DNA of 64,000 bases from Streptomyces sp. NBC_01142 (GTDB lineage: Bacteria; Actinomycetota; Actinomycetes; Streptomycetales; Streptomycetaceae). A program made the position numbers and the translations under genes. The stretch is taken from contig NZ_JAPEOR010000001.1 of assembly GCF_026341125.1 (NCBI RefSeq), positions 1,178,001-1,242,000 of the forward strand. Direction: 5' to 3'. Below, one piece after another: positions 31,702 through 40,377 of this stretch. Positions within the stretch are counted from its first letter, which is position 1. The number at the start of each line of letters is the position of its first letter. Below the pieces are notes generated by a model. It made no database searches. It saw only the letters and a program-made list of their open reading frames with translations, and had not been told where the DNA came from.

Positions 31702-34170
31702 ATGGACAACGACAGCTTCGGCGAGGACGCGGGACAGGCGCGCCCGCCGCGCGACGCCATGACTCCCGACTTCGGGCAGTCCGCTCCGGCGCTCGCCCGT
31801 ACCGTCCAGCTCGTCTCGGGCGACTTCCTGCTCACCGTCAATCCGATCGACGGCAGTGAGATCGAACCCTGCCCGCCGGGCGAACAGCCCGCGCGGCCGG
31901 CCCGGCGCAGCGCCGCCGAGCGCGTCGAGCTGCTGCGCGCGGCGCAGCCGCCCGTACCGGCGGGTCCCGCCTCGCCCCGGCTCCCGCTGCTGGAGCGCGA
32001 CGAGGAGCGGGAGCGGCTGGTACGGCTCCTGGGGCGCGGGCGCTCGGTGCGGCTCACCGGACCCGCGGGCTCCGGGCGCAGTGCCCTGCTCGACGCGGTC
32101 GCCGAGGAGTGCGCGGACCTCGCGCCCGACGGTGTCGTACGCCTCAGCGGCTACCACCGCACCCCCACCGAGCTGCTCTACGAGCTCTTCGCCATCGTCC
32201 ACAGCGCCCCGCTGCACCGTCCCGACCGGGCCGGGCTGCTCGAAATCGTCCGCGACATCGGAGCGATCGTCGTCCTCGACGACCTCGAGTTCGGCGGAGC
32301 GTCCCTGGGCGAGCTGCTGGACGCCGCGCCCGAATGCGCCTTCCTCGTCGCTGCCACACCCGACGTCGCCGCGCCCTCCGCGGACTCGCACCTCGAAGAG
32401 GTCTTCCTCGCCGGGCTCGGCCGCAGCACCTCGCTGGACCTGCTCAAGCGCACCGTGGACCGGCCGCTCACCGAGGACGAGGCGAACTGGGCGGGCGACC
32501 TCTGGTTCGAGTCCGAGGGCCTGCCGCTGCGCTTCGTACAGGCCGGTGCACTGCTGCGGCAGTGCGACACCCTGCGTGCCGACCCGGAGACCTCCGAGGC
32601 GTACGCACCCTTCGACGCGGTCGAGGGCATCGACGTACCGCTGCCGACGCTGGGGGAGGGGGCCGCGCCCGCGGCACTGCTCGCCTCCCGGCTGGGCAAG
32701 TCCGCTCGTCAGACTCTGCGCATCGCCGTCGCGCTCGGCGGCGAGATCCCGCACCAGGCACACCTGCCGGCGCTCGTCGGGGACACCCACGCGGACGCCG
32801 CGCTCGGTGAGCTGATGAGCTGCGGACTGGTCTCCCCGGTCGGTACGCGCTACCGGCTGGCGGCCGGCGTCATGGCGCAGCTGACGGAGAAGGGCTACGC
32901 CCAGGACGCGCTCGCCCACGCCCACACCGCCGCCCAGCACTACGCCTGGTGGGCGGGACACCCCTCGGTCACCCCCGAGCGGGCGGTGGCCGAGTCGGAC
33001 GCGGTCCTCGCGGCGCTCACCGCGCTCGTGCCGGGCCAGGAGGCCGGGCACCCCAGCGCGGCCGTGCTGCTGGCCCGCAGCGCCGCCCCTGCCCTCGCGG
33101 CGGGGCTGCACTGGGGCGCCTGGGAGCGTGCCCTGCGGGCGGGCTCCGAGGCGGCCCGGATAGCGGGCGAGGTCGCCGAAGAGGCGTACTTCCACCACGA
33201 GCTGGGCGTCCTGGCTCTCTGCCACGGCAACCTGGACCGGGCACGTGCCGAGCTGGAGGCCTCCATCGCCATGCGCGGGGCGCTCGCCGACAAGCGGGGC
33301 ACCGTCGCGGGACGCAGGGCGCTGGCGCTCGTCGCGGACCGTGCGGGCGGCCCGCTGCTCGGCGGACGCAGTCCGGCGGGCGAGGAGGTGCCGGCCGCAC
33401 GGTACGAGGAGTCGGCGTCGCCGCCCCGGGGCATTCCGGCAGCCGTGCCTCTGGTGGGGCTGGGATCCGGCCGGGCGGGAGGTCCGGTCCGTCCGGAGGA
33501 GGTCACGACGCTGGTGGCCGGGCAGAGCGCCGGTGGCGGCACCAAGTGGGGCCGCCGTCTCTCGGTGCTCGGCGGCGCCCGCCGCAACCTCGTCGCCGCG
33601 GGAGCGGGCGCGCTGCTCGCCGCGGTGCTCGGCACGGTGGTGACGCTCGGCGCGACCTCGGACCAGGAGGACCCGCCGGGCAGCAAGGTCAGGAACGGCC
33701 AGTCCGCGAACGAGGACGACGCCCAGGACGGCATGGACGCGGAGGAGCCGGCTGCCAACTCGTCCAACCACCCCGGCGGCCCCGGCGACGGAACCGAGGA
33801 CCCGAAGGACCCGGGCTCGGTGACGCCGGGCGCCACCTCCTCGTCGGGCAACGCGTCCACGCCGGGCGGCGAACCGTCCTCCAGCGCGTCGACGCCGGAC
33901 GGCAAGCCTTCGACGTCGGGCAAGCCCCCGACCAGGCCGACGACGAAGCCGCCCACGCCGACGAAGCCGCCCGCCACGACGTTCACGCCGCCGACGCCGT
34001 CCACCACGCCGCCCACCGCGACGCCTACGCCGACGCCGACGGGTACTCCCGCGGACTCCACCTCCGCGAGCGGCCCCGCGACGACCACCAGCGCCCCGAT
34101 GACCAGCAGCAGCGCCCCCGGGTCCACCGGCTCCTCGGGCTCCACCACGGAGTCCTCACCGGTCATGTGA
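31702..34170 (+). CDS. Large P-loop protein with C-terminal membrane anchor and Ser/Thr/Pro-rich tail
   Basis: An 822-residue protein. After a 95-residue N-terminal region comes an NTPase-like domain with GPAGSGRS (residues 120-127), where the Walker A Lys is replaced by Arg126, and a Walker-B-like VVLDDLEFGG. A helical, TPR-like region (about 400-560) follows, then a basic stretch, one membrane helix (about 629-650) and a 170-residue Ser/Thr/Pro/Gly tail predicted outside the cell. S. coelicolor has a similar ATP/GTP-binding protein at this place. Its role is unknown; an Arg at this position often abolishes hydrolysis. GGGGGG precedes the ATG by 9 bases; a TTG two codons earlier is less likely. 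Confidence 0.85.
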   Translation: MDNDSFGEDAGQARPPRDAMTPDFGQSAPALARTVQLVSGDFLLTVNPIDGSEIEPCPPGEQPARPARRSAAERVELLRAAQPPVPAGPASPRLPLLERDEERERLVRLLGRGRSVRLTGPAGSGRSALLDAVAEECADLAPDGVVRLSGYHRTPTELLYELFAIVHSAPLHRPDRAGLLEIVRDIGAIVVLDDLEFGGASLGELLDAAPECAFLVAATPDVAAPSADSHLEEVFLAGLGRSTSLDLLKRTVDRPLTEDEANWAGDLWFESEGLPLRFVQAGALLRQCDTLRADPETSEAYAPFDAVEGIDVPLPTLGEGAAPAALLASRLGKSARQTLRIAVALGGEIPHQAHLPALVGDTHADAALGELMSCGLVSPVGTRYRLAAGVMAQLTEKGYAQDALAHAHTAAQHYAWWAGHPSVTPERAVAESDAVLAALTALVPGQEAGHPSAAVLLARSAAPALAAGLHWGAWERALRAGSEAARIAGEVAEEAYFHHELGVLALCHGNLDRARAELEASIAMRGALADKRGTVAGRRALALVADRAGGPLLGGRSPAGEEVPAARYEESASPPRGIPAAVPLVGLGSGRAGGPVRPEEVTTLVAGQSAGGGTKWGRRLSVLGGARRNLVAAGAGALLAAVLGTVVTLGATSDQEDPPGSKVRNGQSANEDDAQDGMDAEEPAANSSNHPGGPGDGTEDPKDPGSVTPGATSSSGNASTPGGEPSSSASTPDGKPSTSGKPPTRPTTKPPTPTKPPATTFTPPTPSTTPPTATPTPTPTGTPADSTSASGPATTTSAPMTSSSAPGSTGSSGSTTESSPVM

Positions 34171-34185
34171 CACAGGAGTGACGCA

Positions 34186-34222
34186 GTACGGCCCCGGGCA
34201 GCATCGCCGCCCGGGGCCGTAC
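34186..34222. terminator. Bidirectional terminator between P-loop gene and nucS
   Basis: A perfect 14-bp stem GTACGGCCCCGGGC/GCCCGGGGCCGTAC with a 9-base loop in the 68-base convergent gap. Confidence 0.85.
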
Positions 34223-34238
34223 GCACACCTCGGCAGAC

Positions 34239-34901
34239 TCAGAAGAGCCTGAGCTTGTCGTCCTCGATACCGCGCAGCGCGTTGTAGTCCAGCACCACGC
34301 AGCCGATCCCGCGGTCCGTCGCCAGCACCCGTGCCTGGGGCTTGATCTCCTGTGCGGCGAAGAGGCCCTTCACCGGAGCCAGGTGCGGATCGCGGTTCAG
34401 CAGCTCCAGATAGCGCGTGAGCTGCTCCACACCGTCGATCTCGCCGCGCCGCTTGATCTCCACGGCCACGGTCGCGCCGTCGGAGTCCCGGCACAGGATG
34501 TCCACCGGGCCGATGGCCGTGGGGTATTCGCGCCGGATCAGGCTGTAGCCCTCGCCCAGTGTCTCGATCCGGTCGGCGAGCAGCTCCTGGAGGTGCGCTT
34601 CCACGCCGTCCTTGATGAGACCGGGGTCCACGCCGAGCTCGTGCGACGAGTCATGGAGGATTTCCTCCATCGTAATGATCAGTTTCTCGCCCGCTTTGTT
34701 CACGACGGTCCACACGCTGCCGTCGCCCTCTTTGAGAGCGCAGGGAGGGGACATCCAGTTGAGCGGTTTGTACGCCCTGTCGTCGGCATGGATGGAGACG
34801 CTGCCGTCTGCCTTGACCAGGATCAGACGGGGGGCGGAGGGCAGGTGGGCGGTGAGCCGGCCCGCGTAGTCCACGGAGCAGCGGGCGATGACAAGACGCA
34901 T
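34239..34901 (-). CDS. nucS: Mismatch-specific endonuclease NucS/EndoMS
   Basis: A 220-residue nuclease of the NucS family, which cuts both strands at mismatches and provides non-canonical mismatch repair in actinobacteria that lack MutS/MutL. There is an N-terminal DNA-binding/dimerisation domain and a C-terminal RecB-like nuclease domain; the catalytic acids and Lys lie in [12 protein letters not shown] and [10 protein letters not shown]. The usual C-terminal LRLF end, which fits a beta-clamp-binding tail, is present. The ATG at 34901 is chosen over an upstream frame extension. It is divergent from the unknown gene at 35143. Confidence 0.94.
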   Translation of the reverse strand: MRLVIARCSVDYAGRLTAHLPSAPRLILVKADGSVSIHADDRAYKPLNWMSPPCALKEGDGSVWTVVNKAGEKLIITMEEILHDSSHELGVDPGLIKDGVEAHLQELLADRIETLGEGYSLIRREYPTAIGPVDILCRDSDGATVAVEIKRRGEIDGVEQLTRYLELLNRDPHLAPVKGLFAAQEIKPQARVLATDRGIGCVVLDYNALRGIEDDKLRLF

Positions 34902-35142
34902 GGTCGGCAACGCTACTCGACACAAGCAGTTGCGCGCGATTCGCCCCGGAAGCCCCCTTCGTTATTTGGCCGGTTGTGTTCCCAATCTCCTGGTGCCCTC
35001 CAGTCGGCGCACTTACCGTGGAAGCAGGAGGTCGTCGGTCGTGCACTCTGCGTCGTCGTACGTCGTTGGTATGCCGTCGTTCGTCGTCGCCTCCTTCCCT
35101 GCCCGTAAGGCTCCGGGTCCCGGGGCCGCGAGAGGAGAACCC

Positions 35143-35535
35143 ATGTCGCTCGACGTCTCACCGGCGCTGTTGGAACAGGCCGAGCGAGGCGAGGTCGACG
35201 AAGCTGTCTTCGTCGACTGCGTCCGGACCTCCCTGCCCTTCGCATGGGAGATGATCAGCTCTCTGGTGGCTCAGCTGAAGGTGGACGGCGGCGACTTCGC
35301 CGACAACCAGACGCCCCCGCCGGACGAGCAGGCACGTGGTCAGCTGCTGCGCGCGCTCGCGAGTGACGCGATTCGCGGCGCGCTGCAACGGCACTTCGGG
35401 GTGCGACTGGCATTCCAGAACTGCCACCGCGTCGCGGTGTTCCCGCTGGACTCCTCGGTCGACGAGCGGCTCGCCCGCTTCACCTCCGTACGTGGCCAGC
35501 TGCTCAATCAGTCGCCCGAACTGCGCGACTGCTGA
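35143..35535 (+). CDS. Conserved actinobacterial protein of unknown function, divergent from nucS
   Basis: A 130-residue soluble protein, acidic, mostly helical, with no membrane segment or metal motif. Distinctive stretches are FVDCVRTSLPFAWEMI and an SSVDERLARF run near the C-terminus. I recall a homologue beside nucS in S. coelicolor but know of no function. AGAGGAG lies 6 bases before the ATG. The shared 241-base region with nucS suggests possible joint regulation. A 12-bp hairpin follows. Confidence 0.85.
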   Translation: MSLDVSPALLEQAERGEVDEAVFVDCVRTSLPFAWEMISSLVAQLKVDGGDFADNQTPPPDEQARGQLLRALASDAIRGALQRHFGVRLAFQNCHRVAVFPLDSSVDERLARFTSVRGQLLNQSPELRDC

Positions 35536-35543
35536 AGTCTTTT

Positions 35544-35591
35544 GCTGCCGCTCCGCATTGCGGGAGGTGCAACTGATGTCGGAGCGGCAGC
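35544..35591. terminator. Hairpin between convergent genes at 35.5 kb
   Basis: GCTGCCGCTCCG (35544-35555) and CGGAGCGGCAGC (35580-35591), a perfect 12-bp stem with a 24-base loop, between the unknown gene (plus) and the LLM oxidoreductase gene (minus). Confidence 0.65.
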
Positions 35592-35598
35592 GCCTCCG

Positions 35599-35644
35599 GT
35601 ACGACCACGTACGACGAGTACGCCCCCGTACGACTCCGTACGCC
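35599..35644. repeat. Short tandem GTACGMC array
   Basis: Five copies of GTACGAC or GTACGCC start at 35599, 35609, 35618, 35628 and 35638, a near 10-base spacing equal to one helical turn. It lies at the 3' end of the LLM oxidoreductase gene, just outside its stop. Confidence 0.6.
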
Positions 35645-35653
35645 GAGCGGGAG

Positions 35654-36685
35654 TCAGCCGAGCAGAGGCAGTACCTCTGTGCCCAGCCGCCGCACGTTCT
35701 CCTCGGTGGCCGCCAGATCGCCCGAGCCCTCTGCGAGCAGCGCGAAGCGTGTGACACCGGTACGTTCGGCCGTGGCCGCGATCCGGTCCGCGGCGAGCCG
35801 TGGCGGGCCCACCGGGTGCAGCCCGCACAGCAGTTCCGTGTAGGCCACGGGGTCCCGCATGGCGCGCTGCCGGCCGTCGACCGTCACATGGGCGTCCAGG
35901 CCCTGCTTGAGCCAGCCGGGCATCGCCTTCACCAGGGTCTCGGCGGCCTCGGCCCGGCGGTCGGCGATCTGGGCCACTCCGGCCGACACATGGCCGGGGT
36001 CCTCGACCTCCTCGGGCGGGCGGCCCGCGGCGAGCGCGTGCGTGCGCCACAGGGCGACCATCTCCGCCTTCTCCGCGTCCCCGCAGTGCATTCCGAGCAG
36101 CATCGGGAGCCCGCGTTCGGCGGCGAGCTTCACACTCTTCGAGGACGTACACGCGACGATGACCTCGGGGCCCTTGGGCGGGCCGTCGATCAGCTCGTCC
36201 GGCCGTGGCACGACCGGGACTTCACGGAAGGTGAATCGCTCCCCCCGGGCTGCGACACGGGGCTCGCGCAGCCAGCGCAGCAGCAGGTCAAGGGATTCGG
36301 TGAACCCCTTCTCGTACGCGTCGAGCCCCGCGCCGAACACCTCCAGGTCGACCCAGGGGCCGCCCCGGCCCAGGCCGAGCGAGAACCTCCCTCCGGAGGT
36401 GAGATGCAGCAGCGCCGCCTGCTCGCCGAGGGCCACGGGATGGGCGTTCGGCAGGACGCTCACCGCCGTGCCGACACGGATCCGGCGGGTGCGGCCGAGC
36501 AGCAGTGCGGCCAGTGTGATGGCCGACGGGCACACGCCGTACGGCACGAAATGATGCTCGGCCAGCCAGACCGAATCCAGACCGGATTCCTCCGCCACCT
36601 CGGCGGACCGCACCGCTCGGTGCAGCGCCTCCCCCTGCCCCTGGCCCGGGAATTGGGCGGCCAGTACAAAAGTTCCCACGCGCAT
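35654..36685 (-). CDS. LLM-class flavin-dependent oxidoreductase
   Basis: A 343-residue luciferase-like monooxygenase fold protein. The N-terminal motif SVWLAEHHF and the SGGRFSLGLGRG phosphate/flavin-binding motif (about residue 98) are typical of the bacterial luciferase superfamily. It may use FMN or F420; the sequence does not decide. A strong AAGGAGG ribosome-binding site precedes the ATG at 36685. The gene is on its own between hairpins, and its substrate is unknown. Confidence 0.9.
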   Translation of the reverse strand: MRVGTFVLAAQFPGQGQGEALHRAVRSAEVAEESGLDSVWLAEHHFVPYGVCPSAITLAALLLGRTRRIRVGTAVSVLPNAHPVALGEQAALLHLTSGGRFSLGLGRGGPWVDLEVFGAGLDAYEKGFTESLDLLLRWLREPRVAARGERFTFREVPVVPRPDELIDGPPKGPEVIVACTSSKSVKLAAERGLPMLLGMHCGDAEKAEMVALWRTHALAAGRPPEEVEDPGHVSAGVAQIADRRAEAAETLVKAMPGWLKQGLDAHVTVDGRQRAMRDPVAYTELLCGLHPVGPPRLAADRIAATAERTGVTRFALLAEGSGDLAATEENVRRLGTEVLPLLG

Positions 36686-36900
36686 CGCCTTCTGCCTCCT
36701 TGCGGCCGACGCGTCACTCCCCCTACCGGCAACAACGTCTGACACGTGCCATAGGCACGGCCAATCGTGAAGTTGTTGCGATTTTCCGGTAACTGCCCCC
36801 AGTGGGTGCCGCGGTCTCACGCAGTCCTGTACGTGTACCCCGGACTGCGGCCCGTAGGCTGGAGGGAGGAACTGTCCGGACTTGCCCCGTGAGGTGTCAC

Positions 36901-37230
36901 GTGTCCCCGCGCCGCAACCGCCCCCGAGGCGGCGAGAACCCGACCGAGCGCACAGCAGAGCCGGGTGAGAGGTACGGCGGCTTCGGGAGGAGCGAGTCCT
37001 GGCAGGGCGAGGAATGGTCGGTGCGCCATGTCGCGGGTGCACGTGCCGCGGGCAAGAGGTATCGCTGCCCCGGCTGCGACCAGGAGATCCCGTCCGGGGT
37101 GCCGCATGTGGTGGTGTGGCCCGAGCACGGCGGGGTGGACGACCGCCGGCACTGGCACAAGGCGTGCTGGAACGCGAAGGACCGCCGCACCACGCGGGTG
37201 CAGCGGTCCCGTAACGCGCCCAGGTACTGA
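36901..37230 (+). CDS. Small zinc-ribbon-like protein
   Basis: A 109-residue basic protein with a Cys56-x2-Cys59 pair (RCPGCDQEI) and a later His84-x-His86-x2-Cys89 set in RHWHKACW, consistent with one bound zinc. The first 50 residues are Arg/Gly/Glu-rich and probably disordered. GTG at 36901 with GAGGTG upstream is taken as start. The family is known to me only as a conserved streptomycete protein; DNA or RNA binding is possible from the charge, but unproven. Confidence 0.75.
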   Translation: MSPRRNRPRGGENPTERTAEPGERYGGFGRSESWQGEEWSVRHVAGARAAGKRYRCPGCDQEIPSGVPHVVVWPEHGGVDDRRHWHKACWNAKDRRTTRVQRSRNAPRY

Positions 37231-37236
37231 GGCGCG

Positions 37237-38064
37237 TCAGACGTCGCGCTTGCCGAGGGAGACGAACGCGCCCGCCATCGCGACCGCCGTCACCCCCAGC
37301 GCGAGCCACAGCGGATCCCAGCCCTCCGGGCCGGAATCGGTCACGGCGGTGTCGTAGAGCACGCCGATCTGGTTGGGGATCGAGTACTCGAAGAGGGCCT
37401 GCTGCAGATCCCGCAGCGACTCCGAGAACATGAACATGGCCAGCACCAGCGGGAGCAGCACGACACCGATCATGATGGTGATCGCGCCCGCCGAGTGGCG
37501 GATCAGCGTGCCGACGGCGAGCGAGAGCAGGCCGAGGGTCGCGACGTAGAGAGCGATGCCGATCGTCGCGCGGAACCACTCCTCGCCGGTGGACGGGCCC
37601 TGGTCCACGATCACGGTCTGCAGTCCGCCCACGAACGCGGTGATCACCGTGGTGAGGGTGAAGACGAGCAGGAAGAAGACGATCGCCTTGGCGATCAGCA
37701 CGCGGGCGCGGCTGGGGCAGGCGGTCAGCGTGGTCCTGATCATCCCCGTGCCGTACTCGGACGCGATGGTCAGGACGCCCAGCGTGATCACGCAGATGGA
37801 GCCGAGCAGTACGCCGAAGAAGCCGAGGGAGAGGACCGACTGACCGGCCAGATCGGCGTCCGCGGCGGAGACGGCGACCGCCGAGAGCACGCCGATGCCG
37901 ACCATCAGCACGATCATGACGCCGAGCGTCCACATCGTGGAGCGTACGGAACGGATCTTGGTCCACTCGGAGGCGAGGGCATCACCGAGATTGGCCCCGC
38001 GCACGGGAATCGGCGAGGAGTACGTGGCGGCGGGTGCGCCCTGCTGCTGGTAGGGGGTGGTCAT
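37237..38064 (-). CDS. ABC-2 family exporter permease, first system
   Basis: A 275-residue membrane protein with six helices and the EWTKIRSVRSTMWTL start motif common to streptomycete ABC-2 permeases. A 30-residue Gln/Pro-rich N-terminus precedes the membrane part. Its ATG overlaps the stop of the ATPase gene (ATGA), so both subunits are coupled. It is paralogous to the permease at 40378 (shared EWTKIR, SGMIRT/TGMIRT, PSRA/PQRA motifs). The substrate is unknown. Confidence 0.9.
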   Translation of the reverse strand: MTTPYQQQGAPAATYSSPIPVRGANLGDALASEWTKIRSVRSTMWTLGVMIVLMVGIGVLSAVAVSAADADLAGQSVLSLGFFGVLLGSICVITLGVLTIASEYGTGMIRTTLTACPSRARVLIAKAIVFFLLVFTLTTVITAFVGGLQTVIVDQGPSTGEEWFRATIGIALYVATLGLLSLAVGTLIRHSAGAITIMIGVVLLPLVLAMFMFSESLRDLQQALFEYSIPNQIGVLYDTAVTDSGPEGWDPLWLALGVTAVAMAGAFVSLGKRDV

Positions 38065-39260
38065 CGGGCGTCCTCGGGCTTGGTCAGGTCGGCGGGGGCG
38101 GCGGCCGGGGGCACGACGGGCGGAGCAGCCGGAGCAGCCGCAGGCGCGGCGGGAGCTGCGGGAGCGCCCGCGTACGGATTCTGGCCGGGCTGGGGCGGCG
38201 TCTGGCCGGGCTGGGGCGGCGTCTGGCCGGGCTGGGGCGGCGGCGGGGCGTACCAGCCCTGCTGCGGCGCGACCTCGGGGATCTGCTGTTGCGGCGGGGC
38301 GTAGCCCATCGGCGGCTGCTGCATCAGACCCGACTTCTGGTCGACGGTCGAGCGGTAGTCGACCGCGCCCTGCGTCATCCGCATGTACGCCTCTTCCAGC
38401 GAGGCCTGGTGCGGCGAGAGCTCCCAGAGCCGTACGTCCGCGGCATGCGCCAGATCGCTGATCTGCGGCAGCTGCATCCCGGTGATCCGCAGTGCGCCGT
38501 CCGGCTCGGACATGACCTGCCCGCCGGCCTCGGTGATCGCGGCCGACAGCTTTTCGCGCTGCTGAGGATCGGTCTGCGGGGTACGCACCCGGGCGAAGTC
38601 CGCGGAGTTGTGCGAGATGAAGTCCTTGACGCTCATGTCCGCGAGCAGCTGCCCGCGCCCGATCACGATCAAGTGGTCGGCGGTGAGCGCCATTTCGCTC
38701 ATCAGGTGGGAGGAGACGAAGACCGTACGGCCCTCGGAGGCCAGCTGCTTCATCAGATTGCGGACCCAGAGGATGCCCTCGGGGTCCAGGCCGTTGACCG
38801 GCTCGTCGAAGAGCAGCACCTGCGGGTCGCCGAGCAGTGCCGCCGCGATGCCGAGCCGCTGACCCATGCCGAGGGAGAAGCCCTTGGAGCGCTTCTTGGC
38901 GACCTCCTGCAGACCGACGACGCCCAGCACCTCGTCGACCCGGCGGGCCGGGATGCCGGACAGCTGCGCCAGCGAGAGCAGATGGTTGCGCGCGCTTCGG
39001 CCGCCGTGCACCGCCTTGGCGTCGAGCAGCGCACCGACCTGGCGGGGAGCGTTCGGGAGCTGACGGAAGCCACGGCCGCCGATGGTCACCTGGCCCTCGG
39101 TCGGCTGGTCGAGCCCGAGGATCATGCGCATCGTCGTCGACTTGCCGGCACCGTTGGGGCCCAGGAATCCGGTCACGGCCCCGGGCCGCACCTGGAAGGA
39201 AAGGTTGTACACGGCCGTCTTGGCGCCGTAGCGCTTTGTCAGGCCGACTGCCTCGATCAT
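38061..39260 (-). CDS. ABC exporter ATPase with long Pro/Gln-rich C-terminal tail, first system
   Basis: A 399-residue protein. Residues 1-310 form a standard ABC ATPase (GPNGAGKSTT, SLGMGQRLGIA, LLFDEPVNGLDPEG). The last 85 to 90 residues are a Pro/Gln/Ala/Gly tail with a three-fold QPGQTPP repeat encoded by a 21-base tandem repeat. Such a tail is unusual on an ABC ATPase and suggests binding or clustering. The paralogue at 41161 has a much shorter tail. It lies close to filP and scy. No regulator is adjacent. Confidence 0.93.
   Translation of the reverse strand: MIEAVGLTKRYGAKTAVYNLSFQVRPGAVTGFLGPNGAGKSTTMRMILGLDQPTEGQVTIGGRGFRQLPNAPRQVGALLDAKAVHGGRSARNHLLSLAQLSGIPARRVDEVLGVVGLQEVAKKRSKGFSLGMGQRLGIAAALLGDPQVLLFDEPVNGLDPEGILWVRNLMKQLASEGRTVFVSSHLMSEMALTADHLIVIGRGQLLADMSVKDFISHNSADFARVRTPQTDPQQREKLSAAITEAGGQVMSEPDGALRITGMQLPQISDLAHAADVRLWELSPHQASLEEAYMRMTQGAVDYRSTVDQKSGLMQQPPMGYAPPQQQIPEVAPQQGWYAPPPPQPGQTPPQPGQTPPQPGQNPYAGAPAAPAAPAAAPAAPPVVPPAAAPADLTKPEDAR
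38181..38243 (-). repeat. Three tandem 21-base repeats inside the ABC ATPase gene
   Basis: Units at 38181-38201, 38202-38222 and 38223-38243 are nearly identical (CTGGCCGGGCTGGGGCGGCG core, plus strand). Each encodes PPQPGQT on the minus strand. Copy number is likely to vary between strains. Confidence 0.9.
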
Positions 39261-39371
39261 TCTCCAGCCCCATCGACTTTCGGGTCGTCGGGGCCCAGGC
39301 CATGTGGCCGTACGCCCCCGTAAGAGTTAGGAGGATAACTGGGACTTGACGGTTCCGGCCAAGCCGTAACG

Positions 39372-40253
39372 CTATGGCGTCGGTGGAAGGGAGTCGCCGA
39401 GCGGCGGCAGATCGTCGTAGGGCCGCAGCTCGGCGTCGTCGTCGAGGTACGGAAGGAAGTCGGTCTTCGGCAGCACCCAGCTCTCCTCACCGAAGATCTG
39501 GGTGCCCCGTTCGCGCAGTGCCCGGTCGGCGCCCGCCTTCCTCACCCAGGCCGCCGGATCGGGGCCCAGCAGCCGGTGCAGCCGGGGGGAGGCGTCCAGC
39601 AGGGCCGCGAGCAGGGCGGACTGGTCGCCGCCGCCGGGGCGGGGAGTGCCGTCGGGGCCCGCGAGGACGCCGTACGCGCTGAGGTAGATGTACGCGCCGC
39701 CCAGCCGTTCCCCCGACGGCATCGTCATCGGGAACTCGTCGCCCGGGAGTATCGCCCGCCGGTTGTTGGGGAACTCCGTGTCGTCGACGGCCGTGAGCTG
39801 GGTGGCATCCAGCCAGGAGACGACGAGGACCGTCTGCGCGTCCCGGTCGGCGTACGGCGTGGCCGCGACATAGCCGGCCGGGCTGATGTGGCCCGAGCAG
39901 CCGATCCCGATACCGCCCACGCGTACCGGCACCATCGGGACGGTCACCGGGATGCCGCGGCGGGCGATTTTGTGGCTGACCTGGCCCGGCGAGGCGTTGG
40001 AGCCGACCGCGATCACCGGATGGCGGTGGCCCGTCCCGACCTGGCCGCGGTCAAAGAGCACTTCGTCGAGCCGCTGCTGCTGCGCCTGCTCCTCGACGTA
40101 CCAGTCGCCGAGCCGCAGCGGGCGGACGTGGAGCGGCAGCAGTTCGTCGCCGACGAGCAGCGAGGGCTCGGTGGTGGGCAGGCCCGGATAGATCAGCGGC
40201 TGCCGGGCCGGGACGCCGTCCAGGCCCAGCGCTTCAAGGCTTCGGTCCTTCAT
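39372..40253 (-). CDS. Unknown protein between two ABC systems
   Basis: A 293-residue soluble protein with no membrane helix. Distinctive features are VIAVGSNASPGQV (about residue 77), a Gly/Cys-containing GGIGIGCSGHISP and YIYLSAYGVL. The GSN motif resembles the substrate loop of gamma-glutamylcyclotransferase-like proteins, but I see no other support, so treat that as a weak hint. ATG at 40253 has GGAGGGG upstream. It is sandwiched between the two exporter pairs on the same strand. Confidence 0.75.
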   Translation of the reverse strand: MKDRSLEALGLDGVPARQPLIYPGLPTTEPSLLVGDELLPLHVRPLRLGDWYVEEQAQQQRLDEVLFDRGQVGTGHRHPVIAVGSNASPGQVSHKIARRGIPVTVPMVPVRVGGIGIGCSGHISPAGYVAATPYADRDAQTVLVVSWLDATQLTAVDDTEFPNNRRAILPGDEFPMTMPSGERLGGAYIYLSAYGVLAGPDGTPRPGGGDQSALLAALLDASPRLHRLLGPDPAAWVRKAGADRALRERGTQIFGEESWVLPKTDFLPYLDDDAELRPYDDLPPLGDSLPPTP

Positions 40254-40377
40254 GGCGCACGCCCCTCCGGGCCGGTCGCGCGTACAGGGAAGCCCGGTCC
40301 GGTCCTTGAACGGCTGGACCGGGGACGGAGTCCGGCAGAGCTGCTGCCCGACGAGGGGAAGCCGTGGAACCCGTCTC

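Noticed and set aside
36649..36674. GGAAT-N18-GTT on the plus strand within the LLM oxidoreductase gene
   Set aside because: It matches the SigR pattern but would drive antisense RNA within a coding region; a match this short is expected by chance and there is no gene to serve.
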